A stretch of 64,000 nt of DNA from Nemophila menziesii (GCA_029959085.1 JARWIR010000001.1:21629730-21693729); one strand, 5' to 3'. Positions 35,600 through 47,708 are shown, counted from the first letter of the stretch. Notes: generated by a model not told the origin, from the letters alone. Translations and numbers: made by a program.

Positions 35600-36852
35600 A
35601 ACTATCCTCTAATCCTTTCTTTTCCAAGTCTCACGAGATTTAGTTTTTTAAATCATTTCAAAACACTCAAAAAAGTATTCATCTCCTTATTGATAGCTAA
35701 CCATTTTCTTATCTTATCCAGTATACCTTTGTATAAGCACACTCAAAGACAATATATTTATTTAACTTAAAGTTTTCATCACATAAAATACAAAATGGAT
35801 GAAACTCAAAATATGTCATTCAATCTTTTGTTTTAAGTCTTTCCTTTAATGTCATCTAAATGACAATGACATGTTTAGGAGTAACACATGAATCTTAATA
35901 ATATTATCCCAAGACCTCACAGAAGATCTACACCTAAATAAATCATGAGGTTTCTTGTATAAAATATAAAAAAATTTGCTAGATACCTCATGAATGATAG
36001 GATGATCACTAGTCAAAGAGAACCACCGAGCCAAATACCTTCTCTCCCATTAAAACCAATCGATCCTCAAAACACCTTTTTTAGTTCCCATATGTTATTT
36101 AAGAGAGAAAATATCACCTTCCTCATTTTCAACCCAGAAGTTTATATTTTAAAAATACTCCACATGAATCCATTTTATCCAAATGGAGTCTTTTTTAGCA
36201 ATAATTTTTCAAATCATTTTTGTTAGTAGTGTTTTATTTTAAGTCTCCAAATATTTCAACCCAAGCCCCACCTTATTTTTCTAGAATACAAATTTTATTC
36301 CAATTAACTTGTGGCGACTTCCTATCCCAATAAAAATTCTGACAAATACTAACAATTGGATCTTAAACACTTATAAGACCGGAAATATAGTGAACCAAAA
36401 ACAGATCATACCTTGAAGAACCAATCTAATAAGTGTCAATCTTTCTACAAAAGAAAGGAAAATTCCAAGATCTCACATACTCCTCCAATTATAAAAAAGA
36501 GGTTGGTAATCTCTTGAAAGTAACACGGAAGACACAAGAGGCACACCTTAATATCAAAAAGGCATTTCTTCTTTATCCAAGTGGGTGGTTCCCAAAATAC
36601 TTGCAAGCTCATCACTATTGACTCCCACATAATAAATATTCGACCTAGTAACATTTAAATGGAGGCCCGAACAATCACCAAACATTTTCAAGCTAACCAT
36701 AAGAATCTTAACAGACAAATGACCCCATTTTAAAAGAAGCATTAAGTCATCAACAAAAGCAAGGTGAGTAATTTTTTTATCACATTTAAGATAATACTTG
36801 AAATCTTGATCTTTAATTTTCTTTGAAAGCCTAGATAAGTATTGGTGGGTCT
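35600..36852 (-). pseudogene. LINE RT and zinc-finger relic
   Basis: Next to the NA-2 left LTR the minus strand reads the RT catalytic region ITHLAFVDDLMLLLKW (36740-36790), then FGDCSGLHLNVTRSN (36640-36690). The C-terminal Cys/His region follows near 35700-35780 (FCILCDENFKLNKY, FECAYT). Frames are broken repeatedly. The match runs to 36852 and is cut there by the LTR, so the LTR element inserted into this LINE. Confidence 0.8.
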
Positions 36853-39635
36853 TGGTGTGTTATAAAATAATGCAATAAAAGTAAAGGAATAAAGTATCCA
36901 CAGACCGCAAGTGTACGGGTCGTTCCAAGTAATAAATAAGTAAATACGGGAAAATCGTCTCCATAGGGATTTAAGTAGTTTTTCTAAATTTGTGTTCAAT
37001 ATCAGAATAGATAGTTCTAATTGTCTTAATTAAAAAGATAATAAATGAAGTGTTTTGTTTTCTAATTAACTAAATAAAATAATAAATAATAAATAATAAA
37101 CAAGTATGCAAATAAGATAAGGAGATGCAAGTATGAATCTATCCTATTGAATCTATGATTACTAAGAATAAGGGTGAATGGTAGGGCTGCACAAACGAAA
37201 CCCAAAACCCGCAAACCCGACCAATCCGACCCTATCCGACCCTAAAAACCCCGAACCTGCCCACCATCGACCCTATAGGGTCTTAAAATGTTTTTTTTTT
37301 GGGTTTGGGTCGGACCATGGGTTTGGTCCAGCCCAAACCGCGGGTTTTGAACCCGATCCGAAATATTGGTCTGTTTCTTTTTTTTTTATGTAAGCTGCTT
37401 ATATATTAAAGTGTTGGACTTCTAAATATCAGCCCATCAGTCTTTTTTCTTTTTGTTTGAAAAGCCCATCAGCCCATATTACTTACCCTATCTATATGTA
37501 ATACTCTCTTCACATTTTTTGTTCACTTTCAATTCAACACAGTCTCTCTCTCTGGTCTCAACCATAATCTCTTTTCTCTCATTTGCTCTCAATCAGAAAC
37601 TCTATTCTTTCATGTGCTCTCAACAAAAAAAAGCTTCACTAAAGCCTTAATGGATCCATCCCCTTATTCTTCCATAATAATTATTTCACCATTTCTTCTT
37701 CTATCCTTCTTCTATATATGAATCGAAATTTTATTTGTTGATTTGTTTTTTAAATATTATTATACATACGAAAATATTTATATATAGATCTATAATAAAA
37801 GTTTTAAACCTGGTAAAGATCTATATCATTCTTATATTTTCGTGTATATATATATAGTAGTAAATATATTTTTATATTTTATTTCGAAAATAAATGAACA
37901 ATCTAGATTAAACATGTCCAGATCTAAATTATTTCGAAAATAATATATAGATCTGTTATTTTATTACGATTTTCAGTATTAAACATGTTTCGATCTAAAT
38001 TATTTCGAAAATAATACATAGATCTGTTTCTAAATACATTGATTTTTGTAGGTGCGAACATACCAAGGAAGGAGCAAGGTTGCTGGATGCTGGAAAGTTG
38101 ATCTAGATCTATATTAAGCTTTGTAATTTAATTTTAGATTTTTGGAGTTACTGCTTTCCTTAGATATTTGTTTGTATAATAAATTGAAAGCTGTGATTTA
38201 ATGGAAATTTGCGTTTTTTTATTATATTTATTGTTCTTTGACTTTTTGTTGACTAAAACCGAACCCGACTAAAATCCGACCCTATCCGCACTAACCCAAC
38301 CCGTGCAATTTGCAGAAAATAAAATAGGATTAGGGTTTGAATATTTGAAATCCGATAGTGTCGGTTTGGGTGTAGGGTTCAGCACTTCGGGTCCGATAAC
38401 CGACCCGTGTGCAGCCCTAGTGAATGGGAAATCTCACAATAGTCAGGAGTCTAAAATCTCCTAGCCCCCTGTCGGGTGGACCTAGGAGCTATCATAAAGT
38501 ACTATAAACCCCTATATGGGCAATATGCCTCTTCGGATGATAAGTTCTTTTACCTCTTTGGCTACGTGGTTAGTCAATCCCGTCGGTCAATAACGGATAC
38601 CACGTGTCTATATCCTAGTTCTGTAATTAAACCCCCCCAGTCGGATAATCACTCGCCGCTAAGTGAATAGCCTATTACTAAAACCTACCCTTGATTCATG
38701 ACTTCAGTGATAGTAAACAAGCACAAGAATATATTCAATGGAAATTAAGAACCAATTCAATTAAATACTAAAATCCCAGATTCAAAGTAAAACAGAAAAA
38801 CAATAATCAATGGTTCATATAATTACAATCCTAAAGAGAAATTATGCATACTAAAACTCTTGAATAATTAGTTTAGAATTACCTCATAGACAAAATATAT
38901 CTAATACTAATTTACCTAAAGAATAGAGATGGAGAAGTGTTGAATTGATGTAGTTAAGCTCTAGCTCTTGCTTCTTCCTCCTCTAAATCCTCTTGATTGC
39001 TTCTATGATGAATTATGTATGTATATTAAGCTTATGCAACCAAGGGATGATTTTATAAGGTTTAGAACTGATATATATAGGTGCTAGGTCAAAATCTTGG
39101 AGTAGGGACCAAGTAAAAGAGTCCAAGCCCAACTCAAATTCGTATGTAGAGAAGGATAATTACTGCTGACTTGTTTTTACCATATCTTCTTCGTTACTGG
39201 ACCGTCTTTGGCCCGTAAGATATCAAGAGAATCCTCACGAAATTATATATCTACCTATGAAAGGGGTCTTCCAGAATCGTCTCGAATTTGGAGTTATCAT
39301 CACTTCTTTAGACGTAGCTGCAGAATCCAGATTTATTTGGCAGTTTTTCCTTTTCCTAATTGAACTCTGTTTCCTTCTATCTCCAGATTTCTTCAAGATC
39401 TTCTTTCCTTATTTCCTAAGAATTGACTTGGCATATAATTTATTTTCATATTATCTTTAAAGCTTCACATTAACACGCAAATTAAACCAAATATGCTCTA
39501 AAAATAATAATTCATCAAATCAAGACAAAAAATAGAAATATTACGATTTAAGAAAAAAAATATATAAAAAGACCATTTTCTACCTAAAATGATGTCTCCT
39601 AAGGGCTTATATTTAGAACAATTAGGGAGACATCA
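36853..39635 (-). repeat. NA-2 3' LTR, long type B, carrying a hAT element
   Basis: In minus orientation it starts TGATGTCTCC with the 46-base stem-loop (39590-39635) and ends AACACACCA at 36853. Without the hAT insertion it is about 1.54 kb. Its downstream half (for example TATCCACAGACCGCAAG near 36897, plus strand) is unlike the other LTRs in the window. Confidence 0.8.
37182..38419. mobile_element. hAT-type non-autonomous element, 1.24 kb
   Basis: Ends TAGGGCTGCACA and TGTGCAGCCCTA are inverted. A perfect 8-bp duplication GTGAATGG flanks it (37174-37181 and 38420-38427). The termini hold clusters of CCCGACC and GGGTTTGGGT, likely transposase-binding repeats. No transposase ORF. Different family from the hAT at 5360. 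Confidence 0.94.
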
Positions 39636-41188
39636 AGACCCCCAACTCAAACTTGTATCGTCCCGATACAATAAAAAAATAAGAACATAGGGTAGTCTCT
39701 GACATATCAACTAAGTCAATTAAGCACAGGGGAGAAGAAGATAGCAGAATATATAGAATAAACTCAAAGCAACTACTTAAAAAATTTCATGTAGTTATAT
39801 TTACAAACTACATACCTGCACACTTGTCATATCTACAATCAACACGACTTGAATTCAAGATTAGATTAGCTTCGCAATGTAAGAAGGAGAGGATCTTTAC
39901 TCAGTTTACCAAGGAGGCTATAGATTGTTCATCGAACTTCACTAGTATCCAAAGATCCACTTAACTACTCTCTAAAGGCTAAATTACTTCTAGATTACAT
40001 AGCAAAGAATCATAAGGTCTTTAGGGTTGTAGGACGGTATGATAAGTATATTTGGATAATTTAGAGTGAGCTTTTGGCTCTCTCCTCACTAGCCATCAAC
40101 GAATCGCCCTAGAGCTCTAGTTACTCTCGTAAAACGTTCTCACTCAACCCAATTAATTCCTTGATGCACAAATTAGCATCCGCAATAACCCAATTAAAGC
40201 ATAAAGAAGTTCACATAAAAATTCCTCTTTGCCGGTCCAAATATATATTCTTTACATATCAATTTTTTTCTCTTTTGTATAGCTATGACTCTCTTTTTGA
40301 TGTTGAGATATCACGCTATTTTTTTCATAAAAAGTTTTTCTTTTCTTTTCATGCTTTTCAGTTTTTTTTTTTCATTTACTCTTACCCCGGCAAAGGGTTA
40401 CAATATAATAAACCTGTGAATCATCATCAAAATATAGAACAGATGACACTTAATAAGCTAAAAAATCCCAACCCAATAATATTTCCCATAATGGTGGACC
40501 CACCACCCCAAGCTCAAGCTCTAAAACAATTGTCTATGCATCGCGATTCGAGTGTAGGTCATATCGAAAAGTCCTATAATCTAAAGGGATATGGCTTATA
40601 ATGTGGCTAATTAAAAAGAATTTAGAAAGGCTAGAAGGTGCTGGGAAGGATATATAATAGTAAAATGGACAGCAGGCTAAAAGGCAACAAGGGGCTTATA
40701 AAAGAACCGCCTTAATCACTTTCTGAACTATGCAATTTCGTCATTCTCTTACCTATAGCACGTTCACTAAATGGGTTTATTAACTAGCTTGGGTCTCATG
40801 GCCTACACACCACTCACGTCTCCCTTAGATCGAACATACTTTCGATCGCATTGCTAACTAATCCTTTCTTTACTATCAATTTGTGTTTTCCTACAAATAC
40901 TCAAAGCATACAAAATAAATCAGATCATAAATATACTACTTTCTATTATCAACCTACTAAGCTTATGCTTTCAAGCTAATGAATCCCCACACCCCAACTA
41001 AAAAATGAGTCGTGTCCCCACGAATTGAAAAGACTCAATAAATAAAAACAGCAAATATTGCATATAGAGAAATAGTAAGGAAGAAAGAAAACAAACATTA
41101 ATACCTTCCTCAATAATGCACTATCAACTAAAAAATTACGTAAACTAAATAATACACACTAAAAAAATTAACTAATAAAGCAATTAAA
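39636..41188 (-). other. NA-2 3' non-coding region
   Basis: Aligns with the NA-3 3' part (56140 onwards) up to about 41095. The match then jumps directly to the NA-3 sequence near 59795, so the second ORF and GC-rich island are absent between the same landmarks. The polypurine tract lies at 39636-39648. Confidence 0.75.
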
Positions 41189-41210
41189 GCTTGGGGTGTC
41201 TCCCAAGAGC
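41189..41210 (-). other. conserved hairpin (NA-2)
   Basis: On the minus strand CTTGGG-AGACAC-CCCAAG. The stem differs from the CGGG/CCCG of NA-1 and NA-3 at both paired sides. Confidence 0.6.
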
Positions 41211-41220
41211 ACTTTTATTT

Positions 41221-42435
41221 AACGTCATTTAAAGTTTGACGGGTTACCTCCATTATCCCTTGATTATCTAGCCTCCCCATCAATGGGTGAGGTTATGTAT
41301 GTCTACAATTCGCCTCCTTTGACCTCTCGAAGGTTGTATCTCAAATAATTTTGGTGTCACTACTCGAGTAACAACAAATGGTCCCATCCACTTATTTTTG
41401 AAACCTCGTGGCCTATTCTCTTGTTTGGAGGCCTTCCAAGCAACCGTGGTTCCGACCCCAAACTCATTTGTAGCTCTCTTTTTTACGGGTTCATGGTGGG
41501 GGTCCTGGTATTTAACCTCTGGAAATCTTTTTCGTTGTTCTTGGTTTTGACACGTGATGGGAATAATGGAGGAGGACGTGTATTGAATACCACCGTGCTC
41601 TCTTTCTTTTCATGTGTCTTCTCTGGGACACTCGTTTGTTGAATTACCTCTTCCACCTTGTCTTTAATTGTTTCGTCAACCACTTTTTCAGGAATAGAGG
41701 TTGGTTCTGGTTCTACACTCGGTGGGGGTAATTGTTTTCCACTTCTTAATTAAACTGCATGACAAACATCATCTTCTGAAGCACTAGTATCACTTGGGAG
41801 TTGCCCTTTTGCAAAGATTTGAAGTTTACTCGCCGTTTGTGACATTGTATGCTCAAGATTCTTAAGCACCTTGGATGAGTTTTGGCTTCTTTGCTGGCTA
41901 ATCTTCATATTTTCTTCAATTAGGTTCATTGTCTTAGCCATGCTTGAATTCAAACTCGAAGGTTGCTCTTGTATGGTTTGCTGCATTGAATAAGAAAGTG
42001 GTTCTTGATAAGCTTTGTTATAAATCGGCGCTTCTTGATAGATAGCTTGTGGAGGATAATAAGATTGTGGTCGCGTTTGATAATATGTATGTTGAAATCT
42101 GACCCAATTATGATTCTGTGGGGGTTGATAATTAGCGTAATTTCCTTGAGATTGATAATAACCATTATAATAATGGTTTCTTTGATAAGGTATGAAGGAA
42201 ATCGAAGATGGATTATTCATGCAATTCTCCCACGAGTGATCTCTTGCTCCACAACTAGGACATGAAGGTAAAGTATGTACTAGATTTTGCTAAGCTATTT
42301 CTCGCGCTAGTTCGCGTAATTCATCAAGTTCTTGGTCTATCTTGATGTCAAGAATACTCTTCATAATTGTATTAACTTCTGCAGGATCTAGTAATACGAA
42401 ACTTTCCTTCCTTATCAAGCTGCTCTTGCCTAAAG
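41221..42435 (-). pseudogene. NA-2 gag C-terminus joined to integrase tail
   Basis: A frame from about 42430 contains ELDELRELAREIA, a stop, then a CCHC knuckle CPSCGARDHSWENC (about 42240), then a Tyr/Gln/Asn-rich tail (42220-41750). The next frame (41683-41483) has PPPLFPSRVKTKNNEKDFQ, the pre-protease motif of Athila-type Gag-Pol. It leads into the integrase tail in broken frame (about 41460-41240: ENRPRGFKNKWMGPF type). The gag core and protease are missing. Confidence 0.78.
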
Positions 42436-42525
42436 ATCTGTAAAACAAAAACTAAAATAAAAAGCATAAAATAGAACTAACTAAAATATAAGTACTAGAT
42501 AATTGCACAAGGACTAACGATGTAG

Positions 42526-42543
42526 TTCCCGGCAGCGGCGCCA
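42526..42543 (-). promoter_or_regulatory. NA-2 primer binding site (tRNA-Asp type)
   Basis: TGGCGCCGCTGCCGGGAA on the minus strand, a few bases from the LTR edge at 42550. Confidence 0.75.
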
Positions 42544-42549
42544 AAAACT

Positions 42550-43911
42550 TGGTGTCGCCTAAGGTGTTATAAAATAATAGATAAATAAGTGCAAATAAAC
42601 ACCCTAGGCTAGCACGGTTCTGCAAGTATACAGGACGTATGCAAGTTTTAATGAATAAGTAGAATTCGTTCCTCAGAGACTACGAAGGTTAAGAAGAACT
42701 TATGCAAATATTCAAGTGCAGATATTAAGAAGCTAGAACAAATAATACGCAAGAAAATAAAAGAAAAGAGATTGTGATTTGTTTAAAAACTCGAAAATAA
42801 AACTAAGAAAGTAAAAGACAGAAAATTAAATAAAAGAGAGAAGCAAGTAGTATGAGAGTTTAGCTCGAGATATTAGCAAGTACTCCCCACTAGTTTTGGT
42901 TATTCTATCGTCTAAGGGTGAATTATGTATTATGAAATAATCAGTATTCTAAATTCACATAACTTAGACCTTGAGAGCGACTAAGGGGGATACAGACACA
43001 TCATGAGGAAGCCTAAACCTAGGGTAATCAAGCGCCACCAAGGCCCTAAGCAATTCAATTCCAAACATGGTGATAGTGGTGAAAACATACCCTAATGATT
43101 ATCTAGTTAGGTTGATTTTTCAGGTCTAAACCTTGTTCTAGACGTTATGTGGTGTTTCAATAGTTAAACACCCAGCTAAGGTGATCATATAACTACTATT
43201 AAGGTAATCCTATACTCATGAATTAGCACGGAAAATAGTCATTAAATCAAAACACATAAACAGAACATAAAACATGAATTCCAATTAAATACCGTAGTAT
43301 CCCAAATCAAATAGAAAAATTAGGGTTCATACACATATGCTAAATCTCAAGCTAAAAGTAAATTAGTTCATACTATAGAAAGAAAAGTAAAAAATTACAG
43401 ATTTGAAGGTTGAAGAAGACATGATATGGTGTTCAGCTCCTTCCAGACTTCTTCTCTTGTTGTAATCTTCTTCCTGCCTAAGGTTTGGCCAAAGATGATT
43501 TTATAATGTTAAGAGGCTGTATTTATAGGGTATAGGAAGATCTAATTCGTTTTCATGAAGGAGAAAGTAAGTAGTGGACTCCAAGCCCAACTCAAATTCG
43601 TAACCCTAAAATATGAAATCATCCCCGTTTTTGTTTTAGTCCTAACAACTTCAGTTCTTATCCGTTTGACGCGTATGAGTAGTCGAAATTCATCGTCTCG
43701 GAAATATATTTAACTTTACTCTTGACCGTTCTTCCAAATTCCTCACCGATTTTGAGATATAATCTGATTTGTGGTTGTGGGTGGTGAAATTCAGATTTAT
43801 GGCAGCTTCTCCTTTTCCATATTTTTAGCTTTTGTTTCCTTATCTTCAATTTCCATGTTTATCTTCTTTCCTTTAGCTCTTGGAACCAACTTAGACTCTA
43901 ATTAATTACCA
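42550..43911 (-). repeat. NA-2 5' LTR, short type A
   Basis: On the plus strand it runs from TGGTGTCGCC to AATTAATTACCA. The copy at 53276-54603 ends at the same base, so this is probably a true LTR end although the usual first 200 or so bases of U3 with the stem-loop are absent. Confidence 0.75.
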
Positions 43912-45400
43912 AACATATAAACATTTACTTCCTACATGCCCAAACGCTTTACATTTCGAACAACACGGGGGTAAATTCTCATACTACTTCTACATAATGT
44001 TTCTTACCTCTATGTGATCCAAACTCCACCTTATATCCTATCCTTGATCAAATCTAACTCAATAAGAACTCTCGCATATCTAATATCTTCAGACTCAAAC
44101 GTTATTCCAAACGTGTGTATCAGCTTTCCAACTTGCGAAGCCACTTTCGCTAATCCATAGTTCGCTCTAGCTTGCTTTGGAAGATTCCTTAGATTAACCC
44201 CAGCTGGTATCTTATGGATCTCGAGATTACCAAAACTGAAGAACTCTAGGATCTCGGTTATAAGAAGGCGCTGCCCATGAGAAAGGAAAGGTTCTTTAGT
44301 AAGGATACTCCTTTTATCCTCATCTTTTTCAAATTTAAAAATTAGCCACCCGGTAGGATGTTTTTGCACTTTACACTCGACCTTCCACTCCCTAACAATC
44401 CTTCTAATGTCCTCCATATCTAGAGATTTTTTCCCGTCCATATACCCAATAAGAGAAAATCCAAAAGCTTGTTTAGTAATTAGTACATCGCTTTCAAAAA
44501 GGTTGTAACATTTCACTTTCGACGGGTTCAAAGTACTCTAGTTCCATTCCCACTGATGCTCAATCTGTCATTGTTTAAAAGCACATGCTTGTAATCTAAT
44601 CTATTAGCTTCCTCACAAGTTGAGTGGGTATCACCCAGACTCTTTGTATTAGTAACGAGTTTCCCGGTCAAACTCACGAGTCCCTTGGTGGTCCTTTCAC
44701 GCCCTCCATTAACCACCTTCTTTGATACACAAGTGCCCTAAACTTCTCCCTCCTTAGGTTCCACAATCACCAAAGAATGTGACTTAGTAATGTTATCAAA
44801 CATTTAGTGTGCCACAAGTTCCTCCCAAATATTCTCCACCATTTGCTTGTCAAATCTCACACAAGCTTCAAAAAACCTACCTTTAGCCTCGAAAGAAATG
44901 TCAAGAGGCCCAAGATTTGCATAATTAGCATTCAAGCTCCCATAAATATGGTCTGAAGCCTCCCCCATAGAGAGAGAGAGGACCTCAGACAAAGTGAGGG
45001 GGAGCCTCGGTTTGAACCGCCTTCAAGCAAGCTTCCTTGGTGTTCCCTTTCCTAAGCTCTTGATCTTCCAAGATATATATCCAAATGATTTTGTTCTAAT
45101 TGATCTTCTTAAATAGTAGCTAAATTAAGTTTTTCCCCCAAATTTACCTTAAAGCTAGCAATTCTCACAACCTAAGATGATCCAAGGAGACCAACCACCG
45201 TGGGTTATGATTTAGCGTGAGGCTAGTCATGCCCAATATAGACCGCGGATCCGAGTTTGTCCACGATGTAAGATTCGTGGGGTCCAGTGACTCCTTGGTG
45301 GAGGAGTCTTGGTGAAGAAGTTTCGCATCTTCAGGGTCCAAATCAATCGGAGAAACTCTACAACCTTGAGTAGATTGAGTTTGGTTCACCGGGTAGGTAA
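43912..45400 (-). pseudogene. LINE ORF1 (DUF4283 and CCHC knuckle), broken
   Basis: The open block 44531-44031 has the plant L1 ORF1 domain DUF4283 (FGFSLIGYMDG, GWLIFKFEKDEDK, RANYGLAKVASQVG, RYARVLIELD). Downstream in another frame is the zinc knuckle CSKCKAFGHVGSKC (43930-43975). N-terminal parts are at 44992-44804 (FEACVRFDKQMVENIWEELV) and 45389-45165. The protein binds LINE RNA. It is cut at the NA-2 edge immediately after the knuckle. Confidence 0.82.
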
Positions 45401-45896
45401 ATGAATCAAGAGAAACTGGTAAGATAGCCGCTAAATTGGGTAGTTTTAAAAGAACTCTCTAACATATTTCTACCTTTTTTTCTTTAGGCAATTTTTTAAA
45501 CTTTTATTCTTTAGGCAATTTTTTTTACTTTAAATCATTTTTACAATCTTGGGACCAAAAGAAATCTATTTACTAAATGTTTGACGAAGTATATTTTTCA
45601 ATCTTCATAAATTGGGGTGAGTATAAGTTTAAACCTATATAAATTGATTATGAAATAAGGTACGTTTGATAATAAATTTATAACCTTTTTCCTAATTAAC
45701 CGAAAAGAAATTTTTATTTTCTATTTAATTTTGAATTAAAAATAATATTTTTATATAATGTAAAACTTTAATTTTATATCACAATTATCTTTAATGTTAT
45801 TTTGATTTTAATTTTTAAATTTAATTATATAATATTTATAATATAATATACTAGGTAAAACCCGTGTCTGACACTAAAGCAAAAATTATTTCGTTT
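45401..45896. other. AT-rich spacer
   Basis: No ORF or element end recognised. It could include LINE 5' UTR near 45401-45480. Confidence 0.4.
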
Positions 45897-45960
45897 ACGG
45901 GAATCGAACCCAGGTTCCCTGGGTGAAGGGGCCAGAATCAATCCTGACCACCACTTACGT
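45897..45960 (-). other. tRNA-Glu-like sequence
   Basis: The minus strand reads GGTGGTCAGGAT (D-arm-like), then CCCTTCACCCAGGG (anticodon-arm-like with TTC, the Glu anticodon), then GGGTTCGATTCCC (T arm, B box). No matching acceptor stem is seen, so it is a SINE head or tRNA relic rather than a working tRNA gene. Confidence 0.5.
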
Positions 45961-46040
45961 TTAGCCAGATTAAATCCTGTCCACCACTTATATTTGGCCA
46001 GATTTAATCCTAGCCACCACTTATGCAGGTAAATCTGGAC
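45941..46040. repeat. 33-bp tandem repeat, three units
   Basis: Units start at 45941, 45974 and 46007 with the shared core ATCCTG.CCACCACTTA and a GCCAGATT-type second half. The array overlaps the 5' part of the tRNA-like sequence and is followed by an A run. Confidence 0.75.
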
Positions 46041-46049
46041 AAAAAAAAA

Positions 46050-47386
46050 AGTAGAAAAAACTCTGAAATATAATATAGATATTTATTTTAAATTTCAACC
46101 ACTGTCACCATCACCATCTCATGCATTCACCACCGACTACTACCACCACCTTATGCACTCTCCACCGATCATCAACACTTCTATTATTCTCCGTCGACCC
46201 CCACCACCTTCGCTTACAACTACCACCAACTAGCTCCTTCGCCGTCGTCGACACCAATCGCCACCAACTAATTATACGACACGTAAGCGCCCGTATTTTT
46301 TTTAAAGCAATTCATAATTAATTCTAAAAAATCAGAATAATAGAAAAAATTGCATTTTTTGACAGGGCAAATTAATAATACATCTATGAATATTTTCGTT
46401 TTATTTATGTTTTTTTATGTCTTATTTTGAAATTTCGTTTTATGTAGAGATTATGACCCAAGAAGTTTTGAATACACCCCTATGTCCTTTCCCAACCCCA
46501 ATTACAATCTCTTCTTACTAAAGACCTATAACAAATTTTACACTATAGGCCAAAATCTCATTTACATGTTTAATCCTTTTTGTTTTTTATTTCCTATATA
46601 AATACTAATTATTTTATTTTATATCATTAAATACCCATACTCTCTCTGTTCTTTATTTCTCCTGTAACCCTACTCTTCCTTTTCTCTCTCATATCACTTC
46701 CCTCTCACTCTCTGTCCCTCTCAAGAAACCGACGGTCCTCTCTCTTTCTTATTGAAGTCGTCGCTCAAGATCAAACAGTCAACTGCCATGAAACCTTCCA
46801 CTCCACTCAGATCCGGGGTTGTTTGAGGTCGCTGGAGAAAAACCTGTAGCCGCCGCCCGCCGTAAGCACTCGTCGCTTCATAAAAACTGTTGAGTCTTCT
46901 CACTCTCCATTCATCTCCAGCATATACCAAAGTGAAGAAGAAGCCTATGCCAGTCTCTTTCATAGCCATGGCAGTGAAGGCGAAGCGAAACCCTGGTCTA
47001 CAACATCGAGAAGGAGAAGGAAATCTTCTACAACATCTGTCCTTGAACGGAGTTCCTTGCTGGATGGTGAACTGAGCTCGCCGGAGAAGGAAAAACAAGC
47101 CATGGCCACTGCGAGAGTAGATCTGTTCGAGTCCTCCTATGTTCGTGAAACTCAGGCGAGCTACGAGAGTATATTCGCTGAGTAGCTTCAAGGATTTCAC
47201 TACTTCATTCTCTGGAGGTGATGAAGCTTTCTCTGGCGGTTTTCTTTTATGTGTCGTTCGTGGCTGCCATTTTCTCCGGTTGTTTCTTTTGTGCTCCGTT
47301 CGTGGCTGCCAACCCACAAATAGATGTTGTGGGGTCGCATTGTTTAGCTGCTGTGATATGTGAGGGGAAATTTACATTGCTAACTT
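46050..47386. other. unassigned segment of higher complexity
   Basis: Contains a CCACCA-rich stretch (46100-46220), a CT-rich tract (46620-46740) and more balanced base composition at 46740-47390. A 198-codon minus-strand frame (46721-47317) exists but has no recognisable domain. An internal duplication of about 25 bp (TCGTTCGTGGCTGCCA core) lies at 47245-47312. It could be captured host sequence; I cannot say from which gene. Confidence 0.35.
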
Positions 47387-47480
47387 GGTGATTCACATGG
47401 GATTTTAGGTAGGTTAGTTAAGGAATCTGGTGAAGTTATTACTGGTGATTCATATGCGATTTTGGGTAGGTTAGTTAAGG
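47387..47480. repeat. direct repeat, two copies, 57-bp period
   Basis: GGTGATTCAYATG.GATTTT.GGTAGGTTAGTTAAGG occurs at 47387 and again at 47444. Confidence 0.8.
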
Positions 47481-47498
47481 CGGTTTGCATGTGCCATT

Positions 47499-47708
47499 CG
47501 AGGGAAATGCTTCCATGCAACAAAACAGCGGCCGTCATTGGCTGTCATTGAAAACATGGTATTTACTTTATCATTTTATGGGTTCATAATTACAATAAAC
47601 TTTTCCAGGGTTTTCCAAGGTTTACGGGCATGCCATAAAATGATAAAGTAAATATTATGTGTGTTAATGATGGCCGCCGTTTTGTTGCATGGAAGCATTT
47701 CCCGTCGA
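47499..47708. repeat. long inverted repeat
   Basis: The arm 47499-47580 and the complement of 47633-47708 match over about 75-80 bases (shared cores GGGAAATGCTTCCATGCAAC and TATTTACTTTATCATTTTAT) with a loop of about 50 bases. A transcript would fold into a long hairpin. No TIR/duplication pair was identified outside the arms. Confidence 0.8.

Larger units (their letters stand above)
36853..43911 (-). mobile_element. NA-2: chimeric Athila-like remnant
   Basis: The minus-strand order is 5' LTR (42550-43911), tRNA-Asp-type primer site, gag C-terminal part, pre-protease part, integrase tail, hairpin, 3' non-coding part, polypurine tract and 3' LTR (36853-39635). The two LTRs are not the same sequence type outside a common U3-like part, and flanking five-mers differ (GGTCT left, AACAT right). 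The flanks are different parts of a minus-strand LINE. This fits two related elements joined by deletion. The second ORF and the GC-rich island are missing. Confidence 0.7.

Noticed and set aside
45897..45960. Functional tRNA-Glu gene
   Set aside because: T arm and anticodon arm look good, but no pairing acceptor ends are visible.
46721..47317. 198-codon minus-strand frame as a gene
   Set aside because: No domain, odd composition (Arg/Pro-rich start), and duplications inside it suggest a chance frame in more GC-balanced DNA.
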